Positions 1 to 12,549 of a stretch of DNA of 64,000 nucleotides are shown here, piece by piece (the stretch's first letter is position 1; the number at the start of each line of letters is the position of its first letter). The DNA is from Lanius collurio. Taxonomy: Eukaryota; Chordata; Aves; Passeriformes; Laniidae. The stretch is taken from the NCBI GenBank assembly GCA_020086605.1, contig JACBWW010000017.1:21721573-21785572 (forward strand). Direction: 5' to 3'. The position numbers were made by a program, and so were the translations under genes. The notes under the pieces are model-generated. The model searched no databases, had not been told where the DNA came from, and saw only the letters and a list, made by a program, of their open reading frames with translations.

Positions 1-1198
1 CTATGATCTTCATGGGCAAACCAGTCGAGCTTTGAGAATTAACATAATAAGGATCTATACTCAGTTGTATGCAGAGGTAATATACTGGAAGCATTTGCAT
101 TACAAGTGAGCAAATAGCTTTCCTTTTAGTCTTAAAGTGCAATTTTATGGGACCATATATTATGTGGGAAGGCAGAGCTGAAACTGGTACTACATTGATC
201 AAGGCATGCATAGTTTAGTGCTTGTGGCACAGATATTCATAGGCAGGAGAAAAGAGCCCCCACTACAGCCATCAGAGCAGAACTATAGATCTGCAAACTG
301 ACCCAGGCCAGGTTAGAGCTCAGAAAGATGCTAATAAACCTGGTTTGTATACAGGAAATGAGGTATCAAAGTTATGAAAAGGGTACAAAAAAGATCAGTG
401 CTTTACCATATTTACAAACGTATTGTTTTCATTGTCAAGACTTTATAAATTACTTGACAGTGGGCAGACAGGGCAAAACCATAGCTGAAAGCTATCTCAA
501 ATCTTGTTATGCAATGAAGAACTTCCTTTTACAGTGGGGTATTTCTTCACTGAGAGAAGATCATTGCTATAAAGAGTCGGTATTTATCAATTTTCAAAGG
601 TCTTGGCCCATGAAAGCTAGTGTTAGATTTGGAATTTCTCTTTTGTTGCCAAGGTGACAAACACTTATAAATATACCACATCTTCTAATGTGCTTTTAAC
701 TTAGTATTTTTATGGCTTTTAAATCAGATACCATTAGCAAATATATTAGGTAATTTAGCTGAAAGACCATTTTCTACTAACACTTTTTGTTACATTTCCC
801 CAGGTACTTCAGTAAATGTCTGTTGTGACATTGCAGTCCTGCCAGGCTTCTAGCATATAAGGATACATACAGTACATCTGGTAAGAATTAACATATTACC
901 TTAGGGCTTTCTGGTTTTTTGTATTGATAATTACAAATTGTATAAAAGAAGACAAATACTAAGGATTGGATCCTACAGTCCATTGACTTCAGAGGGAAAT
1001 CTGTGGAGGTAATGACTCTGGGATTGGCCAGAGGCCATACTGTGTGTTGTTATTTTTGGCTCCCATCTCCTCTTTTTATAGCCCAGTAATGAGGCTGAAA
1101 ACACAGGGGAGACCATAACAGCTCCATAGCTGGACACTTCCCTCTGCAAAAGAGAAGCAAACAAATCAACAAAACCTGCCTGGGTGTTTTCTTCTTTT
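1..1198. other. Non-coding stretch, no feature recognised
   Basis: AT-rich sequence with many stop codons in all six frames. Only short ATG frames are present, and none is flanked by convincing splice signals or has protein-like composition. I see no repeat family that I can name. Confidence 0.5.
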
Positions 1199-1268
1199 TC
1201 ATAGACTTGAAGGCCAGAGGAGACCTTTGCTATCATCTGGTGTGATGCCCTGCAGGACACCAAGCCAG
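1199..1268 (-). mobile_element. Old CR1-like LINE 3'-end relic
   Basis: The stretch reads as a worn copy of the reverse complement of a reptile/bird CR1 tail. It has a GACTTGAAGGCCAGAGGAGACC-like start, then TATCATCTGG and then CCCTGCAGGACAC, in the order known from CR1 copies (AAGGCCAGAAGGGACC ... GATCATCTAGTCTGACC ... CCTGCATAACACAGGCCA). The element itself would therefore lie on the minus strand. Only about 70 bp are recognisable and no target-site duplication is visible. It could also be a related older LINE. The match is from memory and not from a search. Confidence 0.45.
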
Positions 1269-1328
1269 GAGCTTTCCTGCTAGGAAACCATCTGGCAACC
1301 ATACAGGCCGTGTCTCAGACAGAGCATG

Positions 1329-1380
1329 GCTTGAAGGAGACCAGCTTGAAGGAGACCAGCTTGAAGGAGACCAGCTTGGA
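1329..1380. repeat. 15-bp minisatellite, 3.4 copies
   Basis: The unit GCTTGAAGGAGACCA occurs three times without a mismatch at 1329, 1344 and 1359, followed by a partial fourth copy. Because the unit is a multiple of three it also creates a five-residue repeat in a minus-strand open frame, but that frame shows no other sign of being coding. Confidence 0.9.
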
Positions 1381-2424
1381 AACTGGTGCTGGCAGATGAG
1401 GTAGCAACATCTGCAGGAGCTGCTTGTCCACAGGAGGCAGCTGCAGCTCAGTAGTCTCTTGGGGCCATGGGAGAGTGACCTCGCTGTGGGCAGGTGCTGC
1501 AGGCACCAGTGGTGGAGCCATGAGAGAACTCAGCAGCAGGACTGGGACTCTACAAGTGAAGGTGTCCAGGGCCTCTCTGACTGCAAAGAACATTTCCCTG
1601 TGCTTTTCCTGCTACAAAACCACGTCTGAAGGCAGGGCCCAGGCTGGGCTCTACTCCCAGGACCTCCATCTCATGCCAGGAATTCCATCCTCCACCAAGG
1701 AGCATCCTGGCTGGGAATGCAACCATATGACCAGGCAGGGCTGGAGAGGTGGGGTGCTGACAGAAAGAAGCTGTCATTTCAAAATACAATTTTTTTTAAA
1801 TTTTGACAAAGCTTTGCATCACTGAGGATTAAGCACAGTTCATAAACCAGTGAATAAGCTTCCTACAATAGCAGTGTGTTAGATTGGGTGGAAAAGTCCA
1901 ATGGAAAAGCATCCAGGAAACATCTTTCATGCCTGTATATTAAATTTAATCTTCCACCCCTGTCTTTTAAGATTTGGCATTCATCTACTAAAAAAAGATG
2001 TTGATCTGAAACAAAAAGAGAGAGGAAAAAACCCCCATCCTGCTATAACAGTTTGCTTGGCAAAATGGGAGAGACTTGAGGAATGAATTGTGTGTGAGTT
2101 ACAAAGAGCCATCCTGCGCTGTAGACACTGGGCCTGTATTTGTCACTCTCGCCCCCAGCTCAGCATTGTCCCATTGGCCTCTTCATTCAGCACAGCTATC
2201 TGTCATGAAGAATTTAAGTTTCATATTTTCATCTGTCAGTTGTGAAAAGGCCTGTCAGCTGAAGCTTACACTACCATTTGCTAAAAGGCCTATAGCCCAT
2301 GCTGACAATACACTCTTATATTTGTGCTTCCAGGCTCCAGATAATCCCCTCACTTTCCTCCTCAGCAGTCCAGTTATGATGAGGCTTAAATTGCGTATTT
2401 TGGGGGTTTTTAAATCCAGATTTT

Positions 2425-2443
2425 GCTGATAAATGCTATCAGC
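2425..2443. promoter_or_regulatory. Palindromic GATA-type motif
   Basis: GCTGATA, a 5-nt spacer (AATGC) and TATCAGC form a perfect inverted repeat with two outward-facing GATA cores. Paired GATA sites of this form occur in vertebrate enhancers. The flanking 300 bp look unusually free of repeats, but conservation cannot be judged from one sequence. Confidence 0.3.
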
Positions 2444-3496
2444 GGGAATGAAATGAAATACAGCACGGTTTAGCTCTTATTACCAGCATTTTGTGAAGGC
2501 TATAGAGACAGTATTCATATTAAACAGGTTAATGTCTATAATGTCTATAGTCACAGGAACTAAATGTAGGAATGCTAATATCAGCTTTTATCTACTTTGT
2601 CTCTTCACCATCCCTGAAAAAAACCCACCCATCCTTCAAACAGAGCATTTCCCAGTTTCTTTCTTTAATTTGATTTGCAAAGGGAAATAAGATAACCAGC
2701 TCATTACAAATCCACAGCCGATTGTTTTATGCTCCAAGATATCACCAAATTATCTGTATAATGCCACAGAAGGAATAAAGTGTCCAAATCCCCAAAGCAT
2801 GCTTTCAAACTCCTACACTTTTCCTGTAAGACTGTTAATAAAATTACCAATATAAAAACCTGGTCACAAGCCCATCTCAATCTGATTCCTGTTTATGAGG
2901 GTAAGGAAGGATACAAGGAGTTGATCCTCACACCTATAGCTTTAGGACTGCACAACTTTGATTCTCACACCTAGAGAACAACACAGCAAAAAATAAAATT
3001 GCTTCAAAAACTCAATTTCATTTGAGAATTGTCAGGGAACACAGCACAGTAACCCAGGTTAAGAATTTGCTGTCCTGTCTCTAAGAAATCAATTTTCCAA
3101 CTATTATGCAGCTACAAAGAAATCATATCTTTAATTCATTGCAGGCTTTTAAGTTGCCTAATTGATTATGACTCAATTACACTTTCTGAAGAAATATGAG
3201 GTTATGTCCCTATGAAGCAACTCCACCTTTTCCTTCTTAGATGAAACATCATTTTTCCCTAAAGTAGTCTAAGTACAGTAGTGCCAGAGGTATTTCTGTT
3301 TCATTGCTTTACGCTGTCATTTGGAAACTAACTTCAGAGCAATGTTTTTCAACCCATGGTCTGAGACAGTCTGGAAGGAGAAGAGAGAGAGGGACTCTGC
3401 AAAAAAGTCCTGTGAAAAGCAGTCTTACTGTTAATGAGTTTCAGCCTGATCCCCTTTTTCCCTGGAATGAGTTTTCAGGATTTCACATTAAAGGAA

Positions 3497-3529
3497 AAAA
3501 AAAAAGGAAAAACAAGGAAAAAAAAAAGG
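3497..3529. repeat. A-rich low-complexity run
   Basis: Runs of 8-11 adenines separated by GG or CAAGG. There is no retroposon body that I recognise next to it. Confidence 0.7.
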
Positions 3530-4734
3530 TTGAGAGTTACTGCCTTGGAATATCTTTTTCACGAGAAGTAAGATGGGAAGATGCTTAAATGAGAGCAGCT
3601 ACAAAGCAGTGTGTAAAGTGACTCTATGGAAACATTCCTGTGCACACATTTTGCATGGTACTCCTGTGATTAAAACAACTTGTGGGTGCAGATTTGAACC
3701 CATAAATGTCCTGCAGGTCAGAAAATAACACCATAACACTACTGAAAAATCTTGAAATACAGGACTTCCTTGAATGTCCTAACTGTTTGCATTCAGGTGT
3801 CTTCTACTACAGCCAGCTGTGGCAAAGAATTCTCCTAATGGGGAAGGATTTTCTCACCTCAAAAATATATTTTGTCCCTGCAATATTCTTTGGCGGTGTC
3901 CCCCCAGTAGGTAAAGAGCAACCAAGAGAAATGAAGCTGAAAGGGAGTGCTGCAGAACAGTGTACATTTTTACTTTACTAATTTACACATTAAGATTTTA
4001 TTAGGATAGTATAAATAACAATAGGTGACATAAAAATACATTAATAGTATTATTAGCAGTAACAATGATTATTAGACATCCAATAAACCCATTTTTTCTG
4101 TAATGATAGTGCGATATTGCCCCAGAATATTCCCACACAATGGCTTTTAGAAAAGACATGTGGGAATTAAGATAAATAGGGATCCCTCTGAAAGACAGAG
4201 AAAAGGGAAACAGGTCTCTGAGGTCTCTGAGAAGCTAATCAGTGGGCTAAAGCACAACAATTTGAGCTAACTATTTTTCTGTCCAAAAGATTGAAATATC
4301 TGGGGAACAGAGGTTTTATTTTTCTGTTTGTTACCACGTGGAGTATTTTGGATCTCACTATGTTCTTACTCATGTAGCAACAAGTATTCCCTTAGCATGG
4401 CATGTGTGTTGAGTATCTTAAATTTTTTTTAATGGAAAAGACAAATATATTTTGTTTGGGGAAATTACTCCAGGAGCTGTAGCAAGTGATTTGATTCTCT
4501 AAGCAATACAGACTTTTAATGTATGAGTTGCTCTATCTTGGGGTAAAAATTCAGAAAATAGTTCCACCTCACTGAAAAGCAGGATTTTGCTCCTGAATTC
4601 TCAGGAATTTCCCACCTAAGCTAAGAGCCCTCCTTTTGTCTCTCAAGTTACTCATTATAAGCAGGCTCATGCTTCATTTGAAGAACAACAAATGGAGGAG
4701 GCAGATCAACATTTCTTTCTGCATTTCTTTTTAC

Positions 4735-4813
4735 CTGCAATTTGTGAACAGCTTTGGTTAAATCCAGGTTAGCGTCCTCCACAGGCATGATCAAATCAGC
4801 ATAAGGGTGTCCA
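4735..4813 (-). CDS. Candidate internal coding exon, gene unrecognised
   Basis: On the minus strand a pyrimidine-rich tract ending in ATATAG precedes 79 bp, which end in CAG followed by GTAAAA. Only one frame is open. One base completes a split codon, then 26 codons begin GHPYADLIMPVEDAN and end DLTKAVHKLQ. The exon would start in phase 2 and end in phase 0. The peptide is mixed and charged, and reads like an ordinary soluble protein. The same frame stays open upstream through the tract to an alternative acceptor near 4850, so the exon may be longer. I could not assign a family. It would be the most downstream visible exon of the minus-strand chain. A chance exon of this size remains possible. 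Confidence 0.42.
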
Positions 4814-7800
4814 CTATATTTGTAGATAGAGAAAAGAGTGAGAATTACTCTATAAAAATTTGTTCTCTTTACAAGTTAGAAATGCTGGCCTTTTCTACTG
4901 CTTTAGGTTGGGCAGTTCTCTCCTCCAACTGGTGGCTTTTAGGACTTTATTCCCAGGGCCTGAGCAGCTACTTTTAACTGCTTTAATTTTTCTAAGCAGC
5001 TAAGGCCCTACCCTCTGTGAACCCTACCTCTCAACTCAGGGTAGTAAACCCATGCAGGCAGCCAGATACTTAACTACTAGGCACAGCAAATACTCGTCTC
5101 AGAAGTCTTTTTTAGATCTCAGCCAAACCTTTTGTCCCTTTTCTGTTATTCATATTGCAATTATTCCTTCTTCCTGCCCTCCAGTCTCTTTGAAAGGATT
5201 TGTTTGATTATTAGCTACATTTTTCTACTTTTACTTTGCAGGTGGGTTTGACTCAACACACAGGCAGATGCCAGGAAAAATCACTTCAGAGCTCGAGGTA
5301 GTGACAGGAGATCTCATCCCCAGTCAGCACTGGCACTGGCGAAGCAGCTGCTGACACAAAGGAGCCAATGCCCATATCCATGAAAGCAGTGGCCATGGTC
5401 CAGTCCTCCTGGTGGGAAGCTCTGCGTGCAGCTCTCCGGGGCTTCTTGGAGCAAGCTGGTTGGACTCCAAGTCCTTGCTTAGTTGGTCCTGGGATAAAAA
5501 ACATCTTGTCCTGCCCCAATTCAGACACAGCTGCTGTCACCAGAGCTGGTGGTAAAATACCTAACTTCTTTTATACCTTCTTCATGCAAGGTTTATCTTT
5601 GGTTCTATGAATATTTTATTGGCATGGCCACATTCCCCAGAAACTTCAGGCTCCTTTACTTTTGTTTTCTTGTTTGCTTCACTAGGGGACAAGAGGGCCA
5701 GACACCAGGCATTTAAATTAGGATTGTGCTGTTCAAGCCTTCTACAGAGTGATAAAGTTATCATGACCATCTCTGTGCAGTTACCACCCTTCTGATCTTT
5801 AGGGTCCATACTGGTTTTGATCTGGCACTGCAGCAATGAACTTTCTTTGTTTCCTTTATGGGCAGGATGGCATGTGCCTCCAGAGACAGAATGACCCCGA
5901 AGGAGGGACACAGTGGGACCTGTGGGGGAAGCAGTGGCAAGAATGTTTTTTTTTATCCCACTGCTTGGCCTTGCACTGTTGCCAGAAGCTGTGTGGCTCA
6001 GGTCAGGCCAGACTGCAGGAAAATAGCAAGAAAAAAAACTTTTCCTTTTTGAGTTACAGAATAGTTACATCAACAGCATACAGCTACTTGTACTGCTCTG
6101 TGAAATGAATAAATGGACTTAGGACAAATAACTTCAGTCCCCAATTTTCCATCCTCAGTTGATCCAGGATATTAAATGAGATGGAAGGCTAAACTAGGTA
6201 GATTTTTTGCATTGTGTGTGCAGCTGACAGAGCATAACAGATGAAGGTACATAAGTGCTGTGGAGCCAGAAGATTTCCATGTTGCTGTACCATACATCCA
6301 CAAGTTACCTACTTCAAATTACTCACTTTGTGAGATGTACCAAGGTGGGGGAATTCAGAGACTCCAGCTGACAAGAGATGAAGAAACAAGCTCATTTCTT
6401 CCCTAGGCAGAATGTTCATTATGATTGTCTCACTTTGTTCTTTGAATCAGTATTTCTTCACAGTTTTTAAACTACACATCTTTTTAAAAGTCATGGCTTC
6501 CCACAATGTTATCAATTTCAGTTTGAGAGGATTGAAAGAGCAAGGGCGCAATTAATTACACAGTATGAAATTGTTAGATTTAACAGGAAACTGTAAAGCT
6601 TTATTTTTCTAAGTGTTTGGCAACACCAGCACTAAGTGAAAGTGTAAAGCAAAAAAGGCTGGACTTTTTAAATGTCAAAGCAATTTTGGCCTATCTTTGG
6701 CCCTTCCATTTGTTACATTAAAGCAGCCCTGTTATTCTGTAAACTTTATAGGCTCAGTTGGAATACAGCACAGCACTTGCCAGGATCAGCTTTAAGGGTA
6801 GACAAAGTAGGTAGCTGCCTACCCTAACAAGGAGCTAGATGCAGAAAAAGAAAGAAAAGGCAAATTTGCAAATATAAAACATTATTATTTGCCAACAGTA
6901 TTTCCTGATCAAATTGTCCAGAAAGTGTAATATAATTCTTCAAGTATTTTTTCAGAGGGTGAAGACACCCATGGGAGAGGACAGGAAAATATCCTTTTCT
7001 CTGATATAAAAGAAGTGAAGTGTGGAACCACCTTCTGCTGCTGTGCTATTTGAGGTGGCCTTTGGCAGCTGATGGGCAAGGGGGCTGGTGGGAGCAGATC
7101 TGCTAACCCTGCAGAGCAGAGGGCAACACACCTCAACATGCCTGCTGCTATAGAAAACCTTGCCTCTACAAGCAAGTAGTTTTGGAATAGCTTTAGAGGG
7201 GTTTTGCTCAAAATAAACTGCCTTGCAGCCATATGTAAAAGTTAGGGGTTTTTTTGTTCTCGCTTTTAGTTTTAAACAGGCTGGTGTTTTATCCCACATC
7301 AACTGCAAGTTGGACTAAAACAACTGTTCTGGGTTTTTTAACTGATTTATTTTATCTTTGCAGTTGCTACACTGTAGAGAAGCATTGCCATTTTAGGTCT
7401 CTAGTTCTTGAAAACTGCAATCTTTGAAGCTAGAATCTTTTAAATGGAAAGCAAGACAGAAATTACAGTGGTACACAATGAAAGAATAATTTCTGGGACC
7501 AGATATTCAAGTCTCTTAGTTCTGGCTCAAGCAAGCAAATTAAGGTAAAACCCAGAGGGACAAATATACTGCACAGATCAGCTTGGAAAGCATCCTTTTA
7601 TAGAAACAAACGGGGAAGTAAAACAGTGCTTTAAAAGTGCATTAAGTATACTTTATTCCTCAGCTCAGAGTTAATTCAAGCAATAAACTCACAGATTTCA
7701 CACAAGTTAAAGCTTCCTACAAATTTCACAACTGAGTTCCCTACTGAACCTCGGGGGAAGCTTTTATAATGATAACTCCCTTCCCCCACCTCCAAGATGA

Positions 7801-8021
7801 CCTGGAAATGCTTAAAGAATTGTGCTCCTGTCCTAAGACTTTTTTTATTATTGTTATTACCTGTGTTTTTCTCTGAACCAGGTATATAAAAGAGAGGGGA
7901 TTTCCCCTTTCACCAATTAAAACTCAAATCTCACCTCTCCTTTCTTCCCCCACAACAAGAAGTTAACCCCTGCTGAGCTTTTTCCCCCAAGGCATCTATA
8001 AAGCCTCACAGGTGAGCTTAC
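4814..8021. other. Probable intron, nothing recognised
   Basis: AT-rich sequence with short frames on both strands. Near 6117-6190 there is a faint resemblance to the middle of a MIR-type SINE, too weak to call. Otherwise I see nothing in it. Confidence 0.4.
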
Positions 8022-8089
8022 TGCAGTAAATAGAATGAATCAGCCCCAGATCTTCTAACAGATAAACACCAATCTTTTATTCTAGCCAC
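8022..8089 (-). CDS. Weak candidate exon linking phases
   Basis: On the minus strand 68 bp lie between CAG (acceptor side) and CTGCA followed by GTAAGC, a good donor. Starting in phase 0, 22 codons are open, beginning VARIKDWCLSV and ending DSFYLL, with two bases left over. This is the phase needed to join 12484-12549 (ends phase 0) to 4735-4813 (starts phase 2). The acceptor is only fair: its pyrimidine tract lies about 18 nt upstream. I looked for this exon because the chain required it, so its fit is not independent evidence. Confidence 0.25.
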
Positions 8090-11000
8090 CTGGCTTTGGA
8101 CTTATCAGACAAGAAAATGGCTGTGGTTTGAGTTAGGTGGATTTTCTTCTCTTTTGCAATATTCTTCCTTTTGTATTTTCTTTCCTTTAGCAAGCACTCT
8201 TGGGAGCAAATGTGCTTTGGAACATCTTTATGAAAAGCCACATTGTGATGCTTTTTCTTGGAGGAAGTTACCTTGTTTTCTCTAGGCTCAGTCTCTTAAT
8301 GTTTTTCAGTTGTGTCAGAACTCTTATTTCACTAAGTCCTTGAAATACCAATGAGTTTGTCACACCTGGACAGACGTAGTATGAAAATATTTTCATTAAA
8401 GTAAAGGTTTAACTGTAATTACATCTAGTTCTTATACCTTAGGGAGAATGAAAAGCTTTGTGTGGTTTTATAGGTAAATTTGTCTTGTCTCCCTGTGGTT
8501 TTGACCATAAGAATGTAGAGTCAAGAATTGTAATAGTTCACTAAAATATTTTCTATCCTAGATGTGCATGAATCATATAATTGTTTGTCTAATGAAGCAC
8601 TTAAGAATAACGAGAAGAAATGAAATGCATTAAGGTGTTTAACAGGAGAACAGGCCATTGTGCCAAATTGCTTCAAATTTTTATGATTGTTTTCAAGGAG
8701 GGAGTAAAGTGAGAGGATGACAAGTCAATTCTCCAGTTCAGTTTCTACCTCTTCACTGATCTCATGTTATAAGTAGGTGTTTTATAGGGCTGCTTTCAAT
8801 TTATTTTCTGGTCCTGGCAGAGGGTACTGTCCTGTTGCCTTTAAATTTCACCCTTCTCTCTTACCTTAAATGCTTTCAGAAGAACACCATCAAATAAAGT
8901 TGAGTACTCTTTTTTTTAGTACTTCTAAGAAGTATTTCTCAGTAAAACCACTTGTTTAAAATTTCTAACAATAATTTTTTGGGCACTGGTGCTACCCACA
9001 ATTTTTTCTAAGCCTATCACAGGGGAAATAATAAGGAGTCTGTGTTTTGAGGCTTTAAAGCATGTGCCTTTTGTCTGCTGTTTTTTACTTTTTTCACTCT
9101 AAAAGGATTGGTCTTTCTGCAAAAAAAAACCTTACAGAAACATTTATCATCAGTCTCATGTGCAGTGTGGGTATTCATACCAGAAAGCAGCATAGATGGA
9201 CTAGCTAGAGTTCATCTTGGATTAAATTCTGGGAAAGCCAGAGGAGAACAGGCCTCTATTTAACTGGCATTTTGTATCTACAAGGGCAGTTGTGTTGCTA
9301 AAATCCAGGCACGGTAAATGTGTTCAGAGGATTGTGATATTAACAGGTCCACTGCTGAATTTATAATGGCCATCAGTTGTTTATTGGTTTTGTTGTGCTT
9401 TTAAACCATTGTGATATATTTAGGGGCATTGCTATATGTGTTTGTTGAAATCTTTCTTCTCAAGAGCTGCAATATGTATTCAGTCCCTACCTGTGAATTA
9501 TTCCCTGGAAAGGGAATGTTAATTGTGTTGGCGACAATAGATGCCAATATGTATTTACATAAATAAACATTATTATTTAATGCATAAAGCATTTTTGAAA
9601 GCAATTTTCTTTCTCTTGGAATTGAAGAGAAATATTGTCTCATTTTCTTACTTGGTGACTTAGAGTAAATAATTTTTTACATTGCATTTTGTGCAGAAAG
9701 AAAGATGGGCAGACAAATAGCCATATTATTTGTAATAAATGAGAATTAAAAGTAATTAGTGAAACAGGACATCTTAGAGGATTGGTAATAGAATCCAGAG
9801 CCTTTTTTCTTCCAGGTGTTCAGACTCTGGGTAATGAACATGTCATAAATACCTCCCTGGCGAGGTCAGCAGTTTCAATGAGGTTGTGTCAAGAGTGGCA
9901 GGAAGGCGTTCATGCATGAACACTGGTCACTGGGAGCCCCACACCCCTTGTCTGTCACAGAGGGGCGAAGGCTGGGCTGTGTCATTTAGGTCAACTCCAG
10001 CCCTGTTGCCATGGGACCTTCTGCCAGGGGAGGCTGTCACCCTGTGCCCTGGCATGGGCTGCAGCTGGTTGTGGTAGCTGTCCTGAGAGGACCTCCTGGG
10101 CCATAGCACTTGCTGTGTTTGCTGCCTGACTTGTGCTGGGTGTTCTTTGCTTCCTGTGGCTGTGCATAAAACGCAACAGCGGAGGGTCCCTACCAGGTTT
10201 ACGTGCTGGAAGAAGCAAAATACGGCTTAATTGAGGCAGGAGATGTACACTAATTGGCTGGGCTAATTCTGGCATCACACTGTAATTCTCACAGTCTGTT
10301 TCCATGTACAAATCATTACTTTAAGGAAAGATCACACTTGCTAAGCTCAATCCATACTCTTCCTCACTGTAGAGGAGCAGGGTTGGATCCTGGGTATGCC
10401 TTTTCTGTTTGAGGGCGAAGATACTCACAGACTTGCTTAGAAAAAAGAGGTAATTTTCATTTAACAGGGAGTTCATATTAACATCATTAGAAGTGTAGTT
10501 CTTGTTCTGAGCCTTTTGAAAGCAGCAAACAACTTGGTCATCAGGCCATGTCCAGCACTAAAGAGAATTAATTCCTCTTTTTATTTATATGGGAAATACA
10601 GTCTATGCAGTTTCTTAGCACTCCTCAGAGCTGTGAGGGGAACTATTGCTTGGAGTTTAGCTGCATATACCTTTAAGTATTTCTAATTGAAAAACACAAA
10701 GCATTGTTTTCTCTTTAAGAATCAATTCCCAATTTGGATTTAGGAAAGAATGCAACACTGAGATAATCTCACTTTTCCCATCATCATCCTTTCATTCTTC
10801 TCTACTCCCCTCCCCTCCTGAGACACAAGGTGACATATCCAAGTACTTGTCCTTCAACGGATTCTTCAGCAAGCAACAGAGCAGAAAGCCCTAATATCTA
10901 TTCATTTGTAATCTGTCATTCTTAAAGTATTAAGGACAATTGACGTCACATGTCTCAGGTAATTAGAATAGTCATCTTTTGCTCCACATTTTTAAAGTAA

Positions 11001-12483
11001 GTGTCTCAAACTCTTAATCAGTACATTTATTGATGTCTTTCAACATATCTGTTTCTTGTCAAGTGTGTGTTGGATTTTTAAAAAATCTTGCATACTGAAT
11101 TGTGTAGGAGAATTATATTAAAACCCTCTTTCTATTGCTTTTGTAATTAAATAAAATATATTAGTGACAATGTGATATTTGTCACATTCAGAGTAATCAA
11201 TCTCTTTTTCAATATGGAAAACTGCTCAAAAGCAAATTAATAAACATAAATGTCAGGAGTTACATTTACACAAATGTTTTAGTACTTGTTTTCCCAAGTT
11301 TATATTTCCACATCAAGCAATATTAAGTATGATAATAGCTAATACTATTTTACAAGCTCTAAGGGGCTCGTTAAAAAAGGTTGTTGGATTTCTTCAGCTG
11401 TTAGTGATCTTAGCAAGAAAAAAGCAGCCATTCTTCACCCAAGAAACCCAAGTCCTAGCTTTGATCACTAACACAGGTTTGTGTGACTTTTGTTAGCTAT
11501 AGGTTCATTTTGTTAGCTTTGGGAGACCTCTAGGACAGGTACACCATAGTTCAGTGCCCTCTTGCAGCACAAGCAATCTCGGCAGACAGTGCTCTCCTGG
11601 TATAGCAGATCTGTATTTGTGAGAAGAATAGTCTTTAGGATTTGCTAGGGTGTTGCCTTTATTCTATGGCTATGCCTATATGGGGTTATCCACAAACAGG
11701 TTTCTGAGGCTCACTGTCACATTGCTCATTTCAGCTGACCTTTTCCAGACACTGCTCCCTGGTACCCTTTAACCAAAGAACAGGCAAGTCTCTCAATTGC
11801 CAGTACTCTTGTTTGGATCCCTCTATGCTTTAGAGCAGAGGTTGCTCAAACCATTCTGCAAACGAATCTCAGTCTGACTTCATGTATGGGACAGAAGGAA
11901 TACAAAAGCTGTTTGGAGTGGATTTGGATATGAAGACGGAGTGGGAAAGCAGTTTGGGCAGCAGGAGATTCATGTCTTTCATTGCCACACTTTTCTTCTG
12001 TTAATCACAGCACACCAAAAGCAGAACAATCTTTCCACAGCAGGGTTTTTGCATGAAGAACTGCAACAATGAAGTCAGAACTGTACAAAGAGTAATGTCT
12101 CCATTCCTTTGCCAGTGTTTGCCCTTGTGTGCACCAGTCTCCAAGACCTTCTGCTTTAGGATGTGGTATATTTCAGTCCCATTGAGGGACTAGTCTGAAC
12201 TCCTAATCTCAGAATCTTGTCTTTTGGTTCAGGTATTTCTTTTTTTCTGAAATTTGACAGTAAATTAAGAACAAAGGATAGGGAGGAATATACAGTGATA
12301 AAACAAAAATTTAGTGATAGCCTGGTGTTGTCACCATCTCCTAGATGTCTCTCAGCCACAGGATCTTACCCTGTGGAATAAGCATGGTAGAAAGACTGAG
12401 AGCAACATGTAGACATAGACTCCTTAAATGGATATTGTGCAGATCTTTTGCAGATCCAGCTTGATGGAATAAAAAGGGGTTAC
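8090..12483. other. Probable intron; one CRE octamer
   Basis: No supported gene. A 42-bp minus-strand segment at 8865-8906 has a strong AAG/GTAAGA donor and a fully open frame, but its acceptor lacks a pyrimidine tract, so I left it out. A perfect CRE lies at 10941-10948. The rest is AT-rich and unremarkable. Confidence 0.4.
10941..10948. promoter_or_regulatory. Perfect CRE octamer TGACGTCA
   Basis: The full palindromic CREB/ATF site TGACGTCA is followed at once by CATG. CpG-containing octamers of this kind are expected about once per window or less in CpG-depleted vertebrate DNA. No promoter features surround it. A second copy at 40189-40196 falls inside a candidate coding exon and is probably incidental. 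Confidence 0.25.
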
Positions 12484-12549
12484 CTCCAGTAGCTCTTTGT
12501 TTCTTTGGCACTCTCTTGCCTGTACATCAATCTTCTCCAGTTGTGCAGG
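12484..12549 (-). CDS. Candidate internal coding exon, gene unrecognised
   Basis: The minus strand shows a textbook acceptor, with a long tract of T and C ending in CACTACAG. Then come 66 bp with one uninterrupted frame of 22 codons (phase 0 to 0), followed by GAG/GTAACC. The peptide begins PAQLEKIDVQARE and ends CQRNKELLE. Its heptad-like spacing of hydrophobic residues and high charge suggest an alpha-helical or coiled-coil segment. The exon fits between 40175-40257 and 4735-4813 if linking exons exist. I do not recognise the protein. Confidence 0.42.

Larger units (their letters stand above)
1381..4734. other. Non-coding stretch with one palindromic motif
   Basis: No supported gene. It contains a GATA-type palindrome at 2425-2443 and an A-rich run near 3497-3529. 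A minus-strand segment near 3849-3927 has a fair acceptor and a GAG/GTGAGA donor, but its frame conflicts with the neighbouring candidate exon at 4735-4813, so I do not call it. Confidence 0.4.

Noticed and set aside
3849..3927. Minus-strand exon-like segment with GAG/GTGAGA donor
   Set aside because: The open frame needs phase 2 while the preceding candidate ends in phase 0. In phase 0 it meets a stop at the donor.
6117..6190. MIR-like block (GGACAAATAACTTCAGTCC)
   Set aside because: Only one short block resembles the family and the flanks do not fit.
8865..8906. 42-bp open minus-strand segment (YSTLFDGVLLKAFK) with AAG/GTAAGA donor
   Set aside because: The acceptor side is a run of adenines with no pyrimidine tract, and 14 open codons are expected by chance half the time.
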